Positions 1 through 5,841 of a stretch of DNA of 8,547 bases are shown piece after piece. The stretch's first letter is position 1, and every line of letters starts with the position of its first letter. The position numbers and the translations under genes are program-made. Location: the NCBI GenBank assembly GCA_050011095.1, contig JBEKJU010000145.1:1-8547 (forward strand). The letters run 5' to 3'. This DNA is from JBEKJU01 sp050011095. Lineage in GTDB: Bacteria; Desulfobacterota; Syntrophorhabdia; Syntrophorhabdales; WCHB1-27. The notes under the pieces are model-generated. The model worked only from the letters and a program-made list of their open reading frames with translations. It ran no database searches and had not been told where the DNA came from.

Positions 1-252
1 ACCGACGCCCGGCCGGAGAGGGTGATCGGTTGTTTTCTCAAGTACATGGAGCATGAAGGGAGGCGTGTGTCGCGGGCAGAATTCGAGGAGAACCTTCTTC
101 TGAAGCTCGAAGATCCCAGGTTCCTGGACGATATAGGGCCCCTGCTCGCACCGGACTGTATTTGCGATACGGGCGTGGCCGCTGATTGCGTGTTGAACCG
201 GCTGGCAGCGCTCATGCCCGGTGAACCATGGCAAGGCAAAACGAAAAGGTGA
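1..252 (+). CDS. AbiEii/AbiGii-family nucleotidyltransferase toxin, C-terminal fragment (5' end outside window)
   Basis: The frame is open from base 1 and ends with TGA at 250-252, so this is the last 83 codons of a longer gene; a GTG at 22 is only an internal possibility. The tail carries the pattern I associate with the C-terminus of AbiEii-type toxins: a helix with YMEHEGRRVSRAEFEENL, then KLEDPRFLDDIGPLL, then a short helix ending in ALMPG. AbiEii proteins are nucleotidyltransferases that act as toxins with an AbiEi-type antitoxin and can abort phage infection. The catalytic nucleotidyltransferase motif would lie upstream of the window and cannot be checked. The gene is convergent with the next one, 57 bases away, and no clear terminator separates them. 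The assignment rests on family pattern recognition only; an unrelated helical protein is possible. Confidence 0.62.
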   Translation, partial: TDARPERVIGCFLKYMEHEGRRVSRAEFEENLLLKLEDPRFLDDIGPLLAPDCICDTGVAADCVLNRLAALMPGEPWQGKTKR

Positions 253-309
253 AGAAGGCCGACCCGCGCGGATGACGACCTAAAGATTCGAAGCCCGGAG
301 AATTGCCGC

Positions 310-1002
310 TCACAGCGGATCGACGGCTTCGTAGAGCCCATCCGGAGACCATCTATCGAACAGCCGGCGGCACGCGGCATTGTTGGCCTCGTGAGTTACG
401 GCGCCGCTCTCGATGGCTGCCTTGCATTGCCGCCTTATTCTCTCGATCGCCATTGCCTTCCTCTGCTCGTTCTTGATGCGCGGATTCAAGAGCGCGCTGT
501 TGACGGCGCGGATTAGGTCGAGGTAGTCTTCGGATTCGTCCAGCGCCTTCTTGGCCAGGCCCCCTGCCGCATCGAGGATCGCATAGACGCGCTTCTTGAC
601 GCGTTCGCTCTCGTTCCTTTCTTCCGCCAGCAATTCCGCCAGGCGTCGACGCTCGTCGTTGGCCCACATCAGCAAGTCCTTTTCGCTGAATTCTCCGAAC
701 CGCTTTGCAATCAATCGTTTTTCGAATCTCAGCGAGAGGCTGATTTTCCTGATTTCTATTCGGGATCTCAACTCCCGAATCTCCTTGTCCTGCTGTTCAA
801 GACGGTCCATCACCTCGGATAGCTCGGCAAAACGCTCGCCGAGAAGGGCCGGCTTCCCCTTGATCTTCCGCGCAACCTCGGTCGGAACGAACAGGTACAC
901 GTACCTCCCCTGCTCTTTCTTCCGCCTCCGGTAGGTCCTCTGCCTTTTCGCGTTCTTTTCCCGCTTCACATTTCCCTTGTCATTCTCAGCACTTCCCTCC
1001 AT
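310..1002 (-). CDS. Basic coiled-coil protein with possible ribbon-helix-helix-like N-terminus, unknown function
   Basis: This 230-aa protein starts at ATG (complement of 1000-1002), preceded by a purine-rich AGAGGGGGAG site. Residues 12-50 are strongly basic (a cluster of Arg/Lys at 14-29), followed by a short predicted strand (RYVYLFVP, 33-40) and TEVARKIKGK, an arrangement like the strand-helix start of ribbon-helix-helix DNA-binding proteins. Residues 54-135 are rich in charged heptad-like sequence (around RLEQQDKEIRELRSRIE) and should form long helices or a coiled coil. The C-terminal 90 residues are helical with no motif I recognise. There is no signal peptide or membrane segment. A role in DNA binding, partition or mobile-element control is plausible from the basic N-terminus plus coiled coil but unproven. 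The plus-strand open frame opposite it is low-complexity shadow. Confidence 0.75.
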   Translation of the reverse strand: MEGSAENDKGNVKREKNAKRQRTYRRRKKEQGRYVYLFVPTEVARKIKGKPALLGERFAELSEVMDRLEQQDKEIRELRSRIEIRKISLSLRFEKRLIAKRFGEFSEKDLLMWANDERRRLAELLAEERNESERVKKRVYAILDAAGGLAKKALDESEDYLDLIRAVNSALLNPRIKNEQRKAMAIERIRRQCKAAIESGAVTHEANNAACRRLFDRWSPDGLYEAVDPL

Positions 1003-1044
1003 GCTCCCCCTCTTTTTTGCTGCATCGCATAGTCGCGCTAGGTC

Positions 1045-1073
1045 ATTTTAGCGCTCTTCTCAAGCAGCGGCAA
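1045..1073 (-). promoter_or_regulatory. Sigma70-like promoter for the 310-1002 gene
   Basis: On the minus strand TTGCCG (complement of 1068-1073) is followed after exactly 17 bases by TAAAAT (complement of 1045-1050). This matches the -35 consensus at four of six positions and the -10 at five of six. Transcription would start near 1038, giving a leader of about 36 nt to the ATG at 1002 with the purine-rich RBS inside it. Placement and spacing support it, but there is no experimental evidence. Confidence 0.45.
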
Positions 1074-1471
1074 GCTTTTCGTGAATTGTCGCACCCCCAC
1101 GAAGCCCGAGAGTAATACTGATATAGGAAAAAAAATTGGTGAAGGGTCTGCCCATATGCCAAGCAATCCGAAGGGCGGTAGCCTGTCCGCAGGAGAAGAA
1201 CGCCAACATTGTCTCTCCCTGCGTCGGAAAGCAGAACCTCAGAGAGTCAAGCAGAGCGCTTTGCCGGAAAGGAACAAATGCGGGGCTGACCAGGAATCCC
1301 TCCAGGCTGTCCTCGGTCTCAGGCCCGGACCGTACCGATGTGTCGCATGGAGGACGAGATGGTATTCAACGAGAGCCAAGAAGGAGCAACGGCCGGTCCT
1401 TGCCCCGGAGATTCCGTCTCCGCATTTTCTCGGGGGGTAACACATATACATTATATATCAGGAGGAATTCT
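1074..1471 (+). other. Intergenic region with several hairpins; no convincing gene
   Basis: Most of the 469-base gap between the divergent genes at 1002 and 1472. Two plus-strand frames are open here (from 1081 and from 1136), but their translations are Arg/Ser/Gly/Pro-rich, without hydrophobic periodicity, and do not look like protein. The open frame from 1136 merely runs into the real gene at 1472. Potential RNA structure is visible: an imperfect hairpin at 1188-1223 (CGCAGG-AGA pairing TCT-C-CCTGCG), a 5-bp hairpin at 1314-1332 (CGGTC/GACCG) and a 6-bp hairpin at 1406-1422. The last 30 bases before the RBS are AT-rich (CATATACATTATATATCA at 1443-1460). It may be a long structured 5' leader, a non-coding RNA, or a decayed gene. 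I cannot name an RNA family. Confidence 0.4.
1406..1430 (+). terminator. Possible terminator or attenuator hairpin upstream of the 1472 gene
   Basis: CGGAGA (1406-1411) and TCTCCG (1417-1422) form a perfect 6-bp stem around a 5-base loop, followed by CATTTTCT. The stem is short and the T-run is interrupted, so it would be a weak intrinsic terminator. Its position, about 50 bases before the start of the following operon, would suit attenuation or termination of a short upstream transcript. Confidence 0.28.
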
Positions 1472-1474
1472 TTG
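1460..1474 (+). promoter_or_regulatory. Strong RBS with TTG start
   Basis: AGGAGG at 1460-1465 lies six bases before TTG at 1472-1474. This is the best Shine-Dalgarno in the window. It fixes the start of the small helical gene against the longer open frame that begins at 1136. Confidence 0.7.
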
Positions 1475-1837
1475 GAAGACCTGAAAGAATACGCGAACGC
1501 GGCGGCAAAGGAAATAAGCGAATTGCCGATTCAGGGACAGAAGCATTTCATGGCGGCCCTGGCCTTTCATCTGGGCAACGACGACGATCTCATCGCGGAG
1601 CTCGTCGAAGCCATGATCGCGAAAACCAAAAGGTATGAGAAGATCGTCAGATGGATGACCAAGCGCTTCCAGAAGGACATGACATTGACCCCGAAGCGCG
1701 TGGCCGCCGAGTGTGTCTACTACCTGAAAGTCAATTCGAAGATGACGCCCTTTCTCATAAGCACGGGCCGGAAGGTCAAAGACAGACTGCGCCACCAAAG
1801 GTCATACGCTGCGCATAAGAGGGACTCTTCCAAATGA
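1472..1837 (+). CDS. Small all-helical protein of unknown function, coupled to HD-domain protein
   Basis: The frame is open from much farther upstream, but TTG at 1472-1474 is preceded by a perfect AGGAGG (1460-1465) with a 6-base spacer, and the sequence becomes protein-like exactly here, so I chose this start (121 aa). The product has alternating acidic and basic amphipathic helices: an N-terminal part containing AAAKEISELP, a central LIAELVEAMIAKTKRYEKIV region, and a Lys/Arg-rich C-terminus (GRKVKDRLRHQRSY). There is no signal peptide or transmembrane segment. Its TGA (1835-1837) overlaps the ATG of the HD gene (ATGA), which implies translational coupling and probably a shared task. I do not recognise the family. 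Basic C-terminal residues would allow nucleic-acid contact, but that is inference. Confidence 0.72.
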   Translation: MEDLKEYANAAAKEISELPIQGQKHFMAALAFHLGNDDDLIAELVEAMIAKTKRYEKIVRWMTKRFQKDMTLTPKRVAAECVYYLKVNSKMTPFLISTGRKVKDRLRHQRSYAAHKRDSSK

Positions 1838-3033
1838 CAATAATAGACCGGATAGTCCGTTTTATCGATGAATACGTCGAGGCGGAAAAAACGAAAGCCG
1901 CCAAGAAAGACGAAGCGCCGCCGGTTTCTCCCTCCCTCGCTGATCCCCCGCCTATCCCTCGATCCCAACCCCTCAAGAAAACCCTCCCGCCTCTGCCCGA
2001 GAAGCCGGGAGGTCTCTCTATGAGAGCGGAGCGCTTCCTCGCTGAAACGGTCGAACCCTACCAGGACGGCTTCCATTCCTCCAACTTGCTGGAGGTCGCC
2101 TATGATCTCGTGGGGATCCTCGATGAGCACGGCTTTTGCCCCTCGGTGGTCCAGACGCTGAAGCGCTACGACGCTGACGCCGCCCTCGATGGGAAGTTCC
2201 TCTCGCTGGTGTCCCTCGCTGAGCACCCCTATAGGGTGGCCCGCATGATGGTTGAGCTCTACCGCGAACGCAAGAGAGGGCGGGACTGGGAAGGGCTGAC
2301 ACCCCACCTCGTGATCACGGGCCTGGCCCACGATCTGGGCAAGATACCGGCCTACAGGGAAAAACACGTGGAGAGGTACGCCATGGCGGATCATCCCATC
2401 ATCGGTGCCGTCGTCGTAGAAGAGGTGTTCGCTTCCTATAAGGTAGAAATGCTTCACGCGCTGAAGGAAGCCATCCTGAACCACCACAGGGGCGAAGACC
2501 AGGAGAATCTTCTGCTGGAGATTCTCAGGAAGGCCGACGCCCTGGCGAGGGAAGAAGAGGTAAGGATGCACTCTGCCCGCGCCTGGCAGTCATGGGAGCA
2601 GTGGTTTATTCCGAAGGAGTACCTTGCCCTCCTGGAGCCCGAGATAAACATCATGAGGGGCAGCACCTGCCAGATCTTTTCCTTCAAGAGCGTCGTCTAC
2701 GCGACGCCTGACTTTCTCTACAACAAGGCCATAGCTTACGCCAAATCGAAGAACGTGGTCGATCCGGCTTTCGTCAGTTCCCAGCACAAGCCCCTCGCTT
2801 TGAAAAGGATAGCGGGGACCTTACGCGACCACGGCATGCTCACGGGCGATCTCCCTTCCGACTACTACGGGATGCTCCATCAGATCACGACGAAGAGATT
2901 CTTCTTCAAGCTCTTCCTGACGCCCCTCAGGATCGAGGCCTTCGACGTCTTTCCCTCGGCATTCGAAGGCAGGAAGATCGGCTGGCTCAAGATCATCGTG
3001 AGCGTTTCCCCATGCGCGCCGAAAAAGCAGTGA
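1834..3033 (+). CDS. HD-domain metal-dependent phosphohydrolase-like protein
   Basis: This 399-aa protein starts at ATG 1834 within the ATGA overlap; AGAGGG at 1818-1823 can serve as RBS. Residues 1-25 form a charged helix, and 28-58 are a Pro-rich linker (PPIPRSQP, LPPLPEKP). The HD superfamily pattern is complete: His131 (AEHPYRVARMM), His166-Asp167 in GLAHDLGK, His187 in MADHPIIG, His217-His218 in ILNHHRG, and Asp235 in LRKADALARE. HD enzymes use these residues to bind divalent metals and hydrolyse phosphate esters, often nucleotides or cyclic dinucleotides. Residues 310-390 form a separate C-terminal domain (YYGMLHQITTK, then RIEAFDVFP) that may be winged-helix-like. An HD domain plus such a C-terminal region on a mobile element also recalls the HD core of MOBH/TraI-type conjugative relaxases, but the usual N-terminal motifs are not evident, so I keep the call general. 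The substrate is unknown. Confidence 0.82.
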   Translation: MTIIDRIVRFIDEYVEAEKTKAAKKDEAPPVSPSLADPPPIPRSQPLKKTLPPLPEKPGGLSMRAERFLAETVEPYQDGFHSSNLLEVAYDLVGILDEHGFCPSVVQTLKRYDADAALDGKFLSLVSLAEHPYRVARMMVELYRERKRGRDWEGLTPHLVITGLAHDLGKIPAYREKHVERYAMADHPIIGAVVVEEVFASYKVEMLHALKEAILNHHRGEDQENLLLEILRKADALAREEEVRMHSARAWQSWEQWFIPKEYLALLEPEINIMRGSTCQIFSFKSVVYATPDFLYNKAIAYAKSKNVVDPAFVSSQHKPLALKRIAGTLRDHGMLTGDLPSDYYGMLHQITTKRFFFKLFLTPLRIEAFDVFPSAFEGRKIGWLKIIVSVSPCAPKKQ

Positions 3034-3139
3034 GAGGAAGAACGGTTCAGTCGTTGTTGCCCGCCGCTTCAAGGGGTCCTCCGGTCAGGGACATAGAAAT
3101 GTAGGTCAGTTATTCAATTAACCTCAAAGGGAGAAAAGA
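3034..3139 (+). promoter_or_regulatory. Intergenic segment with GGTCAG direct repeats upstream of the Spo11-like gene
   Basis: The 106-base gap holds GGTCAG at 3083-3088 and again at 3104-3109, 21 bases apart (two helical turns), flanking a small inverted repeat ACAT-AGAA-ATGT. An AT-rich stretch (TTATTCAATTAA, 3110-3121) follows. The geometry would suit a regulator site, but I find no good -35/-10 pair. The RBS AAGGGAG (3127-3133) then precedes the GTG start by six bases. Confidence 0.25.
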
Positions 3140-3916
3140 GTGAAAAAAGCAATGAGCTTATGCCCCAAGGAACTGGTTGAGGTCATCTGTGAAGCCTACC
3201 CCGGATATTGGCCCCTCACCCGAGAACAGATCTGCTATTTCCTCTTCCGGAAGGTCGAGGCCGGACGTTCGGCCCCAACGAGCTTTCAGGAGATGATGGG
3301 CCGATCTTTTCCTTACGACGCGTATCTCCGGAAGTTTCTGGATCGGGGCCTTGATGACCCGCCATTCCCGGCGGAGAATCTAAAACCGGAATGCCCCAGC
3401 GAATCCGACCGGACAAACGAGAGCCACCTTGAGTTGTGGGTGGACGATGCCGCGCTGACGGAATTCCTATGCTTCCATACCAGGAAGTTTACTGGGATAC
3501 CCGTCTACGACGCAGGCAGGTTCCAGAACGTCTTCGCCGCCCGGGAGGTGAAAGACCGCTTCGCGCGCCTGCGGAAGACCACCGATAGGTTCCCGGTCGT
3601 GCTCTTCCTCGCTGACCTCGATGCCGCGGGCCACCAAAGATACGAGGCGCTTACCGATCTCTACGGCGACTGTGCGCACTTCGATCGGGTGGGAATCAAC
3701 GCGAAACATGCATCCGGGCTCCTCAACAAGCCTCGCATTCTCTGCGACGACAGAGAGCTGACGGAAGACGGATTCTTCGCCACGGAATTGAGTCTTCCGG
3801 GCTGCTACTCACTGAGCGCCCTCGAACCGCCCACCCTCGTCGAAATGGTCTGCCATGCAGTGAACCTGCATCGGATGTGGGCATTCCATCGCGGATTTGA
3901 AGCCGAGTTGAAGTGA
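3140..3916 (+). CDS. Stand-alone Spo11/topoisomerase VI-A-like protein (winged helix plus Toprim)
   Basis: The start is GTG 3140 with RBS AAGGGAG; the product has 258 aa. Residues 24-70 resemble the winged-helix (5Y-CAP-like) domain of topoisomerase VI A/Spo11: PLTREQICYFLF places Tyr33 where the DNA-cleaving tyrosine of the REIYY/RDIFY-type motif lies. Residues 97-240 resemble the Toprim domain: LELWVDDAAL (98-107) aligns by pattern with the WVEK-AL motif carrying the metal-binding Glu. FLADLDAAG (156-164) is the DxDxxG motif with Asp159 and Asp161, and ILCDDRE plus SLSALEP follow at the spacing seen in bacterial lone Toprim proteins of this type (family memory, not a search). The usual Glu appears replaced by Asp102. 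Related lone proteins occur on phages and integrative elements and lack an obvious TopoVI-B partner. No ATPase partner is visible here either, so cleavage, nicking or structural binding are all open. The start of the next gene lies 32 bases downstream, suggesting one operon. Confidence 0.68.
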   Translation: MKKAMSLCPKELVEVICEAYPGYWPLTREQICYFLFRKVEAGRSAPTSFQEMMGRSFPYDAYLRKFLDRGLDDPPFPAENLKPECPSESDRTNESHLELWVDDAALTEFLCFHTRKFTGIPVYDAGRFQNVFAAREVKDRFARLRKTTDRFPVVLFLADLDAAGHQRYEALTDLYGDCAHFDRVGINAKHASGLLNKPRILCDDRELTEDGFFATELSLPGCYSLSALEPPTLVEMVCHAVNLHRMWAFHRGFEAELK

Positions 3917-3948
3917 GCTGCAGAAATCGCTTCGAGGAGAGCAGAAGA

Positions 3949-4185
3949 ATGAGACTGGACGACGTGAGCACGTGGCCCCTGGCGAGGGGGAAGAAGGAGT
4001 ACATGAAGTACCTGCGGGGCGAACGCATCACGACCGGCCAGGCGGTTCTTGCCAACTGCTACTCCTGCATGTGCGGCTACACCGACGGGAAAAGGGACTG
4101 CGGCACCGAGTCCTGCCCAATCTATCCATTTATGCCGTACCGGGACGGGGGTGCGCAGAAACTCCGGGCGGAGCGATCAAAGTGA
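3949..4185 (+). CDS. Cys-rich mini-protein, possible zinc-binding
   Basis: I chose ATG 3949 because GAGGAG (3934-3939) sits nine bases upstream. A GTG at 3913 overlapping the previous stop is possible but has no such site and would add 12 poorly structured residues. The 78-aa product carries five cysteines in a compact block: Cys37-x2-Cys40-x-Cys42, then Cys51 and Cys56, within NCYSCMCGY, RDCGTESC and PIYPFMPYR. The CxxC...C...CPxYPxMPYR arrangement recurs in small proteins of phages and mobile elements, usually presumed to bind zinc. It follows the Spo11-like gene by 32 bases and is probably co-transcribed. Its role is unknown; nucleic-acid or protein binding are the natural guesses. Confidence 0.7.
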   Translation: MRLDDVSTWPLARGKKEYMKYLRGERITTGQAVLANCYSCMCGYTDGKRDCGTESCPIYPFMPYRDGGAQKLRAERSK

Positions 4186-4280
4186 CCCGGAAACACCCCT
4201 TCCTTGCCCGTGGCGCCGGGGCTACGAGGCGAACTACGGAAAGGAAGGGTCTCGTGAATAGTTTTCCCCTCTCGATGGAG
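4186..4280 (+). other. Inverted repeat after the Cys-rich gene, weak terminator candidate
   Basis: CCCTTCCTT (4197-4205) is perfectly complementary in reverse to AAGGAAGGG (4241-4249), with 35 bases between that contain further GC-rich pairing (GGCGCCGGGGC). It directly follows the stop at 4185. A T-run is lacking; only GTTTTCC appears about 12 bases later. It may terminate the upstream operon or be an RNA or protein recognition site. No gene is visible here. Confidence 0.3.
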
Positions 4281-4309
4281 TTGACGTCGTCTTTGACGGT
4301 TTTTATAAG
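4281..4309 (+). promoter_or_regulatory. Strong sigma70-like promoter for the defence-like module
   Basis: TTGACG (4281-4286) and TATAAG (4304-4309) are separated by exactly 17 bases, and each matches the consensus at five of six positions. This is the best promoter in the window. Transcription would start near 4316. TTGACG is repeated at 4293-4298, and GACGTC (4283-4288) is a palindrome over the -35, so a regulator could bind here. Confidence 0.6.
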
Positions 4310-4315
4310 GGCGAG

Positions 4316-4484
4316 AGAACGTCCTTGCGGTTTCCAAAGCGATCATCAGGCAGGTGCCAGGACGTGCGTACCCAATGGGCGGTTGTATGGGCCTCAAGAC
4401 CATACATTGAATAGATCGCCTCTTGGCCGCTATGTGCCGCTGCTTGTTCTTGCCGGCCGCGATGATTTAGAATAAGAGCAACCT
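4316..4484 (+). promoter_or_regulatory. Structured 5' leader with two perfect inverted repeats
   Basis: Between the predicted transcription start and ATG 4485 lie two perfect 7-bp inverted repeats. ACGTCCT (4319-4325) pairs with AGGACGT (4359-4365), and TGTATGG (4384-4390) pairs with CCATACA (4400-4406) around a 9-base loop. The Shine-Dalgarno before 4485 is weak (AAGAG at 4474-4478), so folding of the leader could matter for translation. No known riboswitch is recognisable. Reading frames across this stretch do not look coding. Confidence 0.35.
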
Positions 4485-5597
4485 ATGGCGGCAAGAGGCC
4501 GCTGCGGCAAACCCAAAGGGAGGTTAAGCACGAGCAAGGCCGTATGTGACCAGAAGGCATTTTACCCGTTGCGCAGCTTGATCGAGGGCCCCCTCACGAA
4601 TCTTTGCGAGCTGAAGGAGGTTGAGCGGTTTATCCGAACCGTTCTTTTGCACGACGAGATTTCCATGGAGCTGGAGCCATGGGCTTACGATCCGGATTCC
4701 GATGACGAATGGACAGAGGAAGAGAGACAGTACGGAAGACGTAATGTAATTGTCGCGATAGGCCCAAGGCTGACGGGGTACGATTTCTTCACACAACAAC
4801 TTGGTCCCGGAAAACCGGAGACGCCAGACATCAGGCTATCACCGGCGCTCATCGAGGTGGCACGAGACTTTTCTAATGCGGAAGAAGGAAACGTTTATTA
4901 CGAGAGCCATATCGAGTATTTACAGCGCATCGTGAGCGTCATACAGAACGGGGGCAGCGCGCTATTAGCGGGCGAATTTGGCAATGCCGCGATTGAGGCT
5001 TCCAGCAAGTACCCTGAAAAGTTTTTTGAGAACATAGATAAGGACTGGCAACGGTTCGCACGAGAAGCGGCTGAAGGTGAGGTTAGTTTCAAGGTCCCGC
5101 CGGTGCTGTCCATCATTCTCACTCGCATCGCAACGCGCGACGCGATTCCTTACATTTTGAGAGACCTTCGCGATGAGTGGGCAAACGCACGTGGGAAGGT
5201 GTGGGCACTCCTAGGTCGGCTAATGACAGCATCTTCTTTGGGAGAAACAAAGGATATCCACGAGGAACTGGCCGCAGCATCTCGGATGCTTTCTCTTCCT
5301 CGTGGCGAGATCGATACGCGCCCGGTTCGCATGCTCTGGGATCTTGTTGTCGGCAGCGCGGAGGGCGTTGCGACGGCACTCCTGTCGGGTGGCGAGATAG
5401 GCGTCGGGGCAGTCGTAGGTGCTTTGCGTGAGGCCGTACGGTCTGGCCCGTCGTTTATCCACGAATCGGGTCCAATTCTCTTTGGACGTGGGGCATTTGA
5501 CCTGGCGAGGCGTGTTCGGCAGGAGGTAATGCTTGTTGAACATGATGCCCTGGCAAGACTCCTCACTGATGCTGAAAAGCGCAGTCTGGGGCTTTGA
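4485..5597 (+). CDS. Uncharacterised 370-aa helical protein upstream of the STAND nuclease
   Basis: ATG 4485 is the only good start before residue 61. The N-terminus (1-24) is basic. Residues 26-60 (YPLRSLIEGPLTNL, then ELKEVERFIRTVLLHDEI) look like a conserved helical module, followed by an acidic stretch (DPDSDDEWTEEE, 69-80) and a small strand region (NVIVAIGPRLTGYDFF). Residues 118-270 are helical; PPVLSIILTRIATRDAIPYILRDLRDE-type sequence (205-230) with a following helix pair has the look of all-alpha bundle proteins. Residues 284-320 are Gly/Ala-rich and hydrophobic (VVGSAEGVATALL, GEIGVGAVVGAL), either a buried helix pair or a membrane-inserting segment. There are no catalytic motifs I recognise. 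It has its own promoter and lies 244 bases before the nuclease-ATPase on the same strand. A role as partner, regulator or effector of that system is an inference. Confidence 0.75.
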   Translation: MAARGRCGKPKGRLSTSKAVCDQKAFYPLRSLIEGPLTNLCELKEVERFIRTVLLHDEISMELEPWAYDPDSDDEWTEEERQYGRRNVIVAIGPRLTGYDFFTQQLGPGKPETPDIRLSPALIEVARDFSNAEEGNVYYESHIEYLQRIVSVIQNGGSALLAGEFGNAAIEASSKYPEKFFENIDKDWQRFAREAAEGEVSFKVPPVLSIILTRIATRDAIPYILRDLRDEWANARGKVWALLGRLMTASSLGETKDIHEELAAASRMLSLPRGEIDTRPVRMLWDLVVGSAEGVATALLSGGEIGVGAVVGALREAVRSGPSFIHESGPILFGRGAFDLARRVRQEVMLVEHDALARLLTDAEKRSLGL

Positions 5598-5726
5598 TAT
5601 GAAACAGTACAATTAGATGTGTAGCAAGGCCCGTCACCCTTACGTTCCTCTTGGCACTGCCGTCTTCGTTCGGAACGCAGCAGCTGTGGGCAAGAAGGGC
5701 TCGCGTGTCCCAAAAGAACTCAGGTG

Positions 5727-5740
5727 TTACGTTACCGTAA
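5727..5740. repeat. Inverted repeat TTACG-N4-CGTAA, possible operator
   Basis: TTACG (5727-5731) and CGTAA (5736-5740) form a perfect inverted repeat in the gap before the STAND gene, and TAAAAT (5738-5743), a -10-like hexamer, overlaps it. No matching -35 is visible, so a promoter here is doubtful. It could be a regulator site. Confidence 0.25.
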
Positions 5741-5763
5741 AATCAGCGGGAAGAGGAGAAACT

Positions 5764-5811
5764 ATGCGCTCCGCTCACCTCCTTGCCTGCCCGCTCCGCG
5801 AGAAGCCATGA
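5764..5811 (+). CDS. Possible 15-codon leader peptide before the STAND gene
   Basis: ATG 5764 is preceded by AAGAGGAG (5751-5758) with a 5-base spacer, better than most RBSs here, and encodes MRSAHLLACPLREKP before TGA at 5809-5811. The stop lies 30 bases before the STAND start at 5842. It could be a leader peptide that sets translation of the next gene, or a chance RBS in front of a decayed frame. The peptide itself shows nothing diagnostic. Confidence 0.2.
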   Translation: MRSAHLLACPLREKP

Positions 5812-5841
5812 TCGGTGGTACTTCCAATAAGGACATAAGCG

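Noticed and set aside
596..934. Plus-strand open frame opposite the coiled-coil gene
   Set aside because: Its translation is Ser/Arg/Leu-rich low complexity, the typical antisense image of a Lys/Glu-rich helical gene, and it has no RBS.
1112..1127. TAATACTGATATAGG resembles the T7 promoter core
   Set aside because: Only the ends match; the central bases of the T7 consensus are missing and no phage polymerase context is seen.
1136..1471. N-terminal extension of the small helical gene to ATG 1136
   Set aside because: The extension is Arg/Ser/Gly-rich without protein-like character, and TTG 1472 has an ideal RBS exactly where coding character begins.
1720..2571. Long minus-strand frame (283 aa) across the HD gene
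   Set aside because: It lies opposite a gene with clear HD motifs and reads as its antisense image, with no domain of its own.
3972..4475. 167-aa plus-strand frame overlapping the Cys-rich gene
   Set aside because: It is an alternate frame of the Cys-rich gene running into the promoter region; its composition is not protein-like.
5654..5672. TGGCAC as the -24 element of a sigma54 promoter
   Set aside because: The required GC at the -12 position is missing at the proper spacing.
5150..5713. 187-aa minus-strand frame opposite the 370-aa gene
   Set aside because: Ser/Arg/Pro-rich shadow without RBS or motifs, opposite a well-formed helical protein.
5617..5811. 64-aa plus-strand frame in the gap before the STAND gene
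   Set aside because: No RBS at 5617 and no recognisable composition; only its last 15 codons have a good internal RBS, listed separately at low confidence.
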